Shown here piece by piece: positions 20,747 through 25,725 of a stretch of 25,725 nucleotides of DNA; position 1 is the stretch's first letter; each line of letters opens with the position of its first letter. This DNA comes from Moraxella pluranimalium (GTDB taxonomy: Bacteria > Pseudomonadota > Gammaproteobacteria > Pseudomonadales > Moraxellaceae). The DNA lies in the NCBI RefSeq assembly GCF_002014825.1, contig NZ_MUYU01000025.1, positions 1 to 25,725 of the forward strand, read 5' to 3'. The notes beneath the pieces were generated by a model. It was given only the letters and a program-made list of their open reading frames with translations. It was not told where the DNA came from and made no database searches. Both the position numbers and the translations under genes were made by a program.

Positions 20747-20775
20747 AAGGGTGTCACACCGAAATGGACACCCTT
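20747..20775 (-). terminator. element-supplied terminator for tRNA-Val
   Basis: On the minus strand the stem AAGGGTGTC/GACACCCTT is followed by TTATTTT. It stands 12 bp after the tRNA CCA, on the element side of the att core, and replaces the original terminator now at 12841-12876. Confidence 0.75.
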
Positions 20776-20786
20776 AAATTAATGTT

Positions 20787-20801
20787 TGGTAGGCGTAAAC
20801 G
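20787..20801. repeat. tRNA-proximal attachment site (att core copy)
   Basis: TGGTAGGCGTAAACG at the 3' end of tRNA-Val is identical to 12882-12896. Crossover anywhere within these 15 bp would leave the tRNA intact. Confidence 0.9.
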
Positions 20802-20863
20802 GACTCGAACCATCGACCCCCACCATGTCAAGGTGGTGCTCTAACCAACTGAGCTATACGCCT
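20787..20863 (-). tRNA. tRNA-Val (anticodon GAC)
   Basis: The cloverleaf is complete in 77 nt. The acceptor stem is AGGCGTA/TACGCCT with discriminator A and encoded CCA. The D-arm is GCTC...GAGC, the anticodon stem CCACC/GGTGG with loop TTGACAT (anticodon GAC), and the T-arm GATGG-TTCGAGT-CCGTT. The sequence is close to gamma-proteobacterial tRNA-Val(GAC). The last 15 nt are the attachment core of the element. Confidence 0.98.
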
Positions 20864-20930
20864 AAGATGTGCGTTATTCTAGCAGAGTTTTTGGATAATG
20901 CAAGCAGTTTTTTCAAAAAATTGCGAAATT

Positions 20931-21971
20931 TCAGCGATTTTGATGGCGATAAATATCAATCGGCGTCTTAAATGGGCGATTGGGCAACTCTTGCACAAGC
21001 TTTGGCACCAGATATCCGGGCAAGGTTTCGAGCAGTTGCCAATAAATAGTCACCGCCTGCTCAATCGGCAAATCAAAATGCGCCGCACCTTGTACCTTAT
21101 CCAGTATATGCAGATAATAGGGCAAAATCCCTGCATCAAACAGACGATGGCTAAGTGCCGATAGCGTGTCTGCATCATCATTGATGCCTTTTAAGAGTAC
21201 AGTTTGGTTCAGCAGGGTGACACCAGCTGATTTGAGCTGTTGGCATTTATCAATCAATATCTCATCGATTTCATTGGGGTGATTGATGTGTAGCACCATC
21301 ACCAGTTTTTTTGGAGAATTGGCGAATAGGGCAAGTAGCTCATCATCGACACGATTAGGCAGAACCACAGGCAGGCGAGTGTGTAGGCGGATGGTGTGAA
21401 TGTTTGGCAAAGCAGCAATGGCATCGAACCATAGCGACAGCTTGCGCTGATTGAGATTGAGCGGGTCGCCACCGCTTAGTAGCACTTCATTGACATCGGC
21501 GTGCTGTTTGATATAGTCCATCACCGCACTCATCTGCGATTGGCTTGGCAGGTTCGCCCCATAGTCAAAATGCTGACGAAAACAGTACCGACAATGCACC
21601 GCACACGCCCCTGTGACGGTCAGTAGCACTCGTGAGCGGTATTTATGCAATAATCCCTTGATAGGATTGTGGTTATTCTCATCGAGTGGGTCAGTGCCAT
21701 AACCTGCAACCGCTAGCGTTTCTTGATGGCTTGGCAATACTTGTAATAACAGCGGGTCTTGGGCATTGCCTTTTTGCATTTTGGCGACAAAGGCTTTTGG
21801 CACACGCAGGGGGAATTTTTTGGGCGTATGGCTATCACCACTTGGCAAATCTAGCAAGGATAACAGCTCATCGACATCGCTGATACCATCAGCAAGCTCG
21901 CTTTGCCATGAGTCTTGATTGCTTTGTGATGGGTTTTTTGAGTCTGCGTGCAAAATTTTTGATAATTTCAT
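20931..21971 (-). CDS. epmB: EF-P (R)-beta-lysylation enzyme, lysine 2,3-aminomutase-like radical SAM protein
   Basis: The protein has 346 residues. The radical-SAM cluster motif CAVHCRYC (Cys123, Cys127, Cys130) is followed by FRQHFDYG, then EVLLSGGDPLNL and HTIRLHTRLPVVLP. A PLP-lysine region lies near the C-terminus, YYLHILDKVQGAAHFD. EpmB converts lysine to (R)-beta-lysine for attachment to EF-P by EpmA. The gene is divergent from efp, as in many gamma-proteobacteria; epmA is not in the window. No clear ribosome site precedes the ATG at 21971, so translation may be weak. Confidence 0.95.
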   Translation of the reverse strand: MKLSKILHADSKNPSQSNQDSWQSELADGISDVDELLSLLDLPSGDSHTPKKFPLRVPKAFVAKMQKGNAQDPLLLQVLPSHQETLAVAGYGTDPLDENNHNPIKGLLHKYRSRVLLTVTGACAVHCRYCFRQHFDYGANLPSQSQMSAVMDYIKQHADVNEVLLSGGDPLNLNQRKLSLWFDAIAALPNIHTIRLHTRLPVVLPNRVDDELLALFANSPKKLVMVLHINHPNEIDEILIDKCQQLKSAGVTLLNQTVLLKGINDDADTLSALSHRLFDAGILPYYLHILDKVQGAAHFDLPIEQAVTIYWQLLETLPGYLVPKLVQELPNRPFKTPIDIYRHQNR

Positions 21972-21981
21972 GGTTTATTTT

Positions 21982-22011
21982 TTGACAAAAATCAGTAAAA
22001 CTTTATATAAT
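21982..22011 (+). promoter_or_regulatory. near-consensus sigma-70 promoter of efp
   Basis: TTGACA (21982-21987) and TATAAT (22006-22011) are both perfect hexamers, separated by 18 bp. Transcription would start near 22018, leaving a leader of about 118 nt. It is the strongest promoter seen in the window and fits a highly expressed translation factor. Confidence 0.88.
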
Positions 22012-22135
22012 GCAATGTTTGAAAGTCATGATTGCGTTTGCTTGTCATTATAACGCATTTTTTGACGGCAAATTGATTTTTTAAAAAGTATCTTTTTGTG
22101 CTTTTCTTGTTTTTGCTAATGATTAAGGTATTATT

Positions 22136-22711
22136 ATGGCAAGTTTTTCTACCAACGATTTTAAAGCCGGTCTAAAAGTTATGCTAGACGGCAACCCATG
22201 CTCAATCATCGAAAATGAGTATGTCAAACCAGGTAAAGGTCAAGCCTTTAACCGTGTTAAGCTACGCAACCTACGCACTGGCAAAGTGCTTGAGCAAACC
22301 TTCAAATCAGGCGATACGCTAGAAGGTGCTGATGTGATGGATGTCGAGATGAACTATCTATATAATGATGGCGAGTTTTGGCACTTTATGCACCCAGAGA
22401 CTTTTGACCAGCTACAAGCGGACAAAACAGCGATGGGCGATGCAGCACAATGGCTAAAAGAAAACTCAAACGCACTATGCACCATCACCCTATTCAACGG
22501 TGCACCATTGTCAGTAACACCACCGAACTTCGTTGAGCTTGAAATCGTCGAAACTGACCCAGGTGTGCGTGGCGATACTTCAGGCGGTGGTGGTAAGCCT
22601 GCACGCCTAGAAACTGGCGCAACTGTGCGTGTACCGCTATTCGTTCAACAAAACGAAATCGTGCGTGTCGATACCCGTACTGGCGAATACCAAACTCGCG
22701 TTTCTGCTTAA
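22136..22711 (+). CDS. efp: elongation factor P
   Basis: The protein has 191 residues: an N-terminal KOW-like domain followed by two OB-fold domains ending in [14 protein letters not shown]. The modifiable lysine is Lys34 in [10 protein letters not shown], the site that EpmA/EpmB beta-lysylate, and the enzyme EpmB is encoded next door. EF-P rescues ribosomes stalled at polyproline. AAGG lies about 8 nt before the ATG, and a terminator follows the stop codon. Confidence 0.98.
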   Translation: MASFSTNDFKAGLKVMLDGNPCSIIENEYVKPGKGQAFNRVKLRNLRTGKVLEQTFKSGDTLEGADVMDVEMNYLYNDGEFWHFMHPETFDQLQADKTAMGDAAQWLKENSNALCTITLFNGAPLSVTPPNFVELEIVETDPGVRGDTSGGGGKPARLETGATVRVPLFVQQNEIVRVDTRTGEYQTRVSA

Positions 22712-22729
22712 TAGCCTATTTAAGCAAAG

Positions 22730-22760
22730 AACAGATGTCAGCGATGGCATCTGTTTTTTT
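22730..22760 (+). terminator. efp terminator
   Basis: Stem ACAGATG/CATCTGT with a 10-nt loop is followed by seven T residues. It lies 19 nt after the efp stop codon. Confidence 0.88.
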
Positions 22761-22966
22761 GTGCTTTTTTATGCAGTCATTTGGCAATTATCCATGTATT
22801 TTGCCAAAATAAGTCGGATAATTGATTAAAATTACAAATCATAAAACAAATCAAACACAATTATTGATAAAGCCGAGTGTGCGACTGATGACAAAATTCG
22901 TGTCAGGTGTTAAACTACTACAACGACACATTTTGAAATATTTTGACCAATTAACCGAGTATCACC

Positions 22967-23875
22967 ATGACACAGCTATTTCAACGTACACTTGCCAAGC
23001 CCATCACCGCCACAGGGATTGGGCTACACAGTGGCAAAAAAGTGACGCTGACTTTGATGCCTGCCGAGCCAAATACTGGCATCGTCTTTGAGCGTACGGA
23101 CTTGGGCGCAAGTGTACCGATGGACGCCACGCTCGTGGTGGATACCATGATGTCATCAAATCTGGTGCAGGGTGAAGCACGAGTGGGCACGGTGGAGCAT
23201 CTGCTATCTGCGGTGGCGGCGTGCGGATTGGATAATTTAATCATTCAAGTGGACGCTGCCGAGATTCCGATTATGGACGGTAGTGCGGCGCCGTTTTTGT
23301 TCTTGATTGACCAAGCGGGCATCTGCGAGCAAACTGAGCTCAAAAAATTCATCAAAATCATCAAGCCCGTCGAAGTCAATGATGGCGATAAATGGGCGCG
23401 CCTTGAGCCTTATGATGATGGCTTTTTGATGGATTTTGAGATTGATTTTAATCATGCTGCCATCGCTGCGACCGAGCAGACCACGCAGCTTGATTTTAAT
23501 ACCGCAAATTTCGCCGTTGAAGTCGGTCAAGCGCGCACCTTTGGATTTTTGAAGGACTTAGAATACCTACAAAAGCACAATTTGGCATTGGGCGGTAGCC
23601 TTGATAATGCGGTCGTGCTCGATGATAATTCTGTCGTCAATGAAGGTGGTCTGCGTTACCCAAATGAGTTCGTCCGTCACAAGATGCTGGATGCGGTGGG
23701 TGACTTGTATGTCATTGGTCATGCGTTGTTGGGTAAGTTTTCGGCATATAAATCAGGCCATGCGGTGAATAATGCACTGATTCGTGCGGTGCTGGCTGAC
23801 CCTAGTAGCTATGAAATTGTAACATTTTATGACAAAGATGCTTGCCCGATTGCTTATGTTGAGCCAAGTTGCTAA
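22967..23875 (+). CDS. lpxC: UDP-3-O-acyl-N-acetylglucosamine deacetylase
   Basis: The protein has 302 residues, the usual LpxC length. It starts QRTLAKPITATGIGLHSGKKV. Zinc ligands are His78 in VGTVEHLLSA and the His/Asp pair in VRHKMLDAVGDL. The catalytic His is in SGHAVNNALI. It catalyses the committed step of lipid A synthesis, so the organism makes lipid A-based LOS/LPS. The gene is followed by a convergent dciA. In other gamma-proteobacteria lpxC often follows ftsZ, but here it follows efp. The ribosome site is weak. Confidence 0.98.
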   Translation: MTQLFQRTLAKPITATGIGLHSGKKVTLTLMPAEPNTGIVFERTDLGASVPMDATLVVDTMMSSNLVQGEARVGTVEHLLSAVAACGLDNLIIQVDAAEIPIMDGSAAPFLFLIDQAGICEQTELKKFIKIIKPVEVNDGDKWARLEPYDDGFLMDFEIDFNHAAIAATEQTTQLDFNTANFAVEVGQARTFGFLKDLEYLQKHNLALGGSLDNAVVLDDNSVVNEGGLRYPNEFVRHKMLDAVGDLYVIGHALLGKFSAYKSGHAVNNALIRAVLADPSSYEIVTFYDKDACPIAYVEPSC

Positions 23876-23993
23876 CAGATTATTGAGTTTACAGTTGTAT
23901 TTTTATTCTGTCTTAACAAAAATCGCTTAGCAAAATAGCAGAAATATCGCCAAATCGAGTAAAATCTGTATAAAATTTATACAAACCAATCCG

Positions 23994-24021
23994 ATCCGAT
24001 GTCAGTCGTGGTCGGATTTTT
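23994..24021 (+). terminator. candidate lpxC terminator
   Basis: ATCCGA-N12-TCGGAT is followed by TTTTTGTTT about 120 bp after the lpxC stop codon. The stem is short, so it is only a candidate. Confidence 0.45.
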
Positions 24022-24185
24022 GTTTGTGGGGTGTCTATAAGCTTGATAAATCAAGCGATTGGACAGAGTGGCATGGCAGGTGGGTCAATCATGCGAAAGT
24101 TGGGGAATTTGCTGGATTGATAGCTTGCGTGATGATGTCCAAAGTTTGTTTACAAAACTTTACAAAAATAAGATACGATATAACA

Positions 24186-24215
24186 AATAAAATCCCTTGA
24201 TTTGTTCAAGGGATT
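24186..24215 (-). terminator. terminator of the DciA gene
   Basis: On the minus strand AATCCCTTGA/TCAAGGGATT closes a 5-nt loop and runs into TTATTTG. It lies 45 bp after the stop codon of the DUF721 gene. The rest of 23876-24259 shows no gene. Confidence 0.75.
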
Positions 24216-24259
24216 GAATACGACATTATTAATAATTACCACAAAGTGAATGTATCTGA

Positions 24260-24781
24260 TTAGTCATCATTGCCTGCTAATTTAAGTAAAGCTGTATGCA
24301 GACGTTCATTTTTGGTGACAAATTGAGCGGATTGTGCTATGATTTGCTTCGTGTTTTCGCTTAGGGTTCTTTTTGGATCATCTTGGCGAGAGTCTGATTG
24401 GGTCATTTGCGGTGCCAAAATCACCTTGATTGACTGTAATTGACAAAAGCGCTCATCATATGCACGCAAAGCTTGAACACAATCCATCATCATATAGCGT
24501 GCGTGATTGGCAGCGGTCGATGAACCCATTGCTAGGGTAATCTCGGCCGGCAAAGTAGCCACCACATAACAAGTTGTCAGCATCTGTTCAGGAAAAATCT
24601 GAGACAGTGCTTGGCGGACAAGTTGTGTGGTCTGTTGCAGATGGTAATACTGATGCGACAGATGCTTTGGGACAGCAGCGCCAGCAGCGGCTTGATGTTC
24701 AAGTTGGCTTGCTAGATGATTGGGCTTGCAAGTTTTGGCAAGCAAATCATTGATGGCTGTGGTTTTTGTAGAATCAGACAT
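24260..24781 (-). CDS. dciA: DUF721/DciA-family replicative helicase loader
   Basis: The protein has 173 residues. The DUF721 domain spans about residues 45-130: QQTTQLVRQALSQIFPEQML, LPAEITLAMGSSTAANHARYMMMDCVQAL, then FCQLQSIKVILAP. The C-terminal tail is polar and probably flexible. DciA loads the replicative helicase DnaB in bacteria lacking DnaC. A DUF721 gene next to lpxC is a common arrangement in gamma-proteobacteria. The gene is convergent with lpxC and divergent from the peptidase gene at 25036. Nothing besides promoter-like AT-rich sequence is seen in the 254 bp upstream. Confidence 0.82.
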   Translation of the reverse strand: MSDSTKTTAINDLLAKTCKPNHLASQLEHQAAAGAAVPKHLSHQYYHLQQTTQLVRQALSQIFPEQMLTTCYVVATLPAEITLAMGSSTAANHARYMMMDCVQALRAYDERFCQLQSIKVILAPQMTQSDSRQDDPKRTLSENTKQIIAQSAQFVTKNERLHTALLKLAGNDD

Positions 24782-25035
24782 ATCTCACCTTGGATAACAT
24801 TAGAGCCTATGGACATGGTGTCCGCAGAGCAAGTGTATCACGCCTAAAGAGAAAAGGGTATCTTTGACACGCTTTTCTAGTACGCAAAGGAAGTGTGCTG
24901 CGTCCACGAGCTTTAATCAAAACCAACAATCAAGACACGAGCAAAGTAAGCAAAGGGGCGGTATCTACGGATACGATTGGCACTCACCATTTTTAGCCAA
25001 TATGCCAAGCAAGCTTTGAGCGTGGGAGAAACTAC

Positions 25036-25704
25036 ATGAAACGAGTATTTTGGCTAATGTCGGCCGTTGGCTTAACGCTAGCACAATCAAGTGCAGCACA
25101 AACTAACTACACAACAGATGCTTATGTTGCCAGTGTGCCGGATGTGGACATCGATAATGCAATCAATAGTTTGATTGCTAGCAGTACCCAAGGCTCTCGT
25201 ACCACCACTTATTATCAAGCTGGTACTGCACCAGCTGCTACCAATTTTAGTGCCAATTTCCAATCGGCAGCACCTGCTCAATTAACTGCCAATAGCGCAC
25301 CTAGTATTGCAGCAAAATTTGCTTCACGAGCTGCTCATTCTAGCAGTCTCAAAAAGTGTGCATTGTATGTACGTCGTGCGTTGCAAGCAGCAGGTTATCA
25401 ATTTACGCCACAAGTATCTGCTTATATGTATGCATCAAATGGTATTCTAGCTAATGCAGGCTTTGTTAAGCTAAAAAATGATGGCTATGTACCACAGGTT
25501 GGCGATGTTGCAGTATTTAATCGCACTTCTAGAAATCCACATGGTCATATCCAAATCTATGATGGCAACCAATGGGTATCGGATTTCCGCCAAAATAAAT
25601 TTAGCCCTTATGCTCAACATAATGGCTATAGCGTATGGCGTGACGCTCGCTATATCGACGCATCTGCTAATACAGGCACAGTCCTAGCAATGAATGATCA
25701 GTAA
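25036..25704 (+). CDS. secreted CHAP/NlpC-P60-like cysteine peptidase candidate
   Basis: The protein has 222 residues. A signal peptide (MKRVFWLMSAVGLTLAQSSAAQ) is followed by a low-complexity Ser/Thr/Ala linker to residue about 95. The C-terminal domain has the pattern of a papain-like cell-wall hydrolase: the nucleophile Cys108 in LKKCALYVRRALQAAG, a central VPQVGDVAVFN, and His171 in GHIQIYDG, followed by WVSDFRQ. Such enzymes cleave peptidoglycan stem peptides in the periplasm. GGGAG lies 7-8 nt before the ATG. CHAP versus NlpC/P60 cannot be settled by eye. The gene is complete and ends just before the window does. Confidence 0.7.
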   Translation: MKRVFWLMSAVGLTLAQSSAAQTNYTTDAYVASVPDVDIDNAINSLIASSTQGSRTTTYYQAGTAPAATNFSANFQSAAPAQLTANSAPSIAAKFASRAAHSSSLKKCALYVRRALQAAGYQFTPQVSAYMYASNGILANAGFVKLKNDGYVPQVGDVAVFNRTSRNPHGHIQIYDGNQWVSDFRQNKFSPYAQHNGYSVWRDARYIDASANTGTVLAMNDQ

Positions 25705-25725
25705 TTAATCCTGACAACAAAAAAG

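Larger units (their letters stand above)
12882..20801. mobile_element. P4-type satellite-like integrative element in tRNA-Val(GAC)
   Basis: The element is about 7.9 kb between 15-bp att repeats. It has a tyrosine integrase next to the tRNA, an AlpA-like regulator, a DUF3987 primase/helicase-like gene, iteron clusters on both sides of the replication module, and a C4-like RNA. This is the logic of phage P4 and its relatives. No capsid-scaffold, terminase, portal, toxin or restriction genes are seen, so it is either a minimal satellite depending on a helper phage or a reduced remnant. All genes but possible small plus-strand ORFs at 13.05-13.3 kb run on the minus strand. Both ends look intact, so excision seems possible. 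Confidence 0.85.

Overview
The window looks like a chromosome segment of a Moraxellaceae bacterium, most likely Moraxella or a close relative. The main reasons are the gene families (recA-recX, epmB/efp, lpxC next to a DUF721/DciA gene, a Slam with its surface lipoprotein, a tRNA-Val(GAC) of gamma-proteobacterial type), the moderate AT richness, and recurrent extended -10 promoters of the form TGCTATAAT. The species cannot be fixed from the sequence alone. All identifications come from reading translations and motifs by eye; no database search was run.

Positions 1-6300 are envelope and regulatory genes. A small XRE regulator and a WYL-domain regulator are divergent. They are followed by a lipoprotein with a long Ala/Lys/Glu helix and a TbpB-like C-terminal barrel, then by its probable Slam exporter. 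A hairpin terminator between these two probably attenuates the exporter. Three minus-strand genes for small exported proteins follow: a two-cysteine periplasmic protein, a frameshifted DUF2799 lipoprotein, and a His-rich lipoprotein with an MliC-like domain.

Positions 6300-10060 hold the recA-recX operon (minus strand). RecX carries an unusual disordered N-terminal half. The operon is bracketed by two direct copies of an AT-rich block of about 310 bp. Each copy has three perfect DnaA boxes (TTATCCACA) and two near-boxes. Outside each copy lies a split parS-like pair, TGTTTCAC-N19-GTGAAAC. This could be an origin-like, DnaA-titrating or partition-related arrangement.

Positions 10060-12880 carry a D-lactate dehydrogenase-type flavoprotein and a MATE-like transporter. 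Next comes the original terminator of tRNA-Val, now displaced by an insertion.

Positions 12882-20801 are a compact integrated element of about 7.9 kb in the 3' end of tRNA-Val(GAC), bounded by a 15-bp direct repeat. It resembles a P4-type satellite. It has a tyrosine integrase with arm-type sites at both ends, an AlpA-like regulator, a chain of tiny genes coupled by ATGA overlaps, and a DUF3987 primase/helicase-like protein. Two clusters of GGAAAGT iterons flank the replication module, as ori and crr do in P4. A C4-like antisense RNA sits in the leader of a coiled-coil protein. No capsid, packaging or obvious cargo gene is visible. The 8-mer CAGGCGTG occurs 13 times inside the element on both strands and about once in the rest of the window, as an uptake or recognition word would.

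Positions 20787-25725 return to the core genome: tRNA-Val, divergent epmB and efp (efp with a near-consensus sigma-70 promoter), lpxC, dciA, and a secreted CHAP/NlpC-P60-like cysteine peptidase candidate at the right edge.
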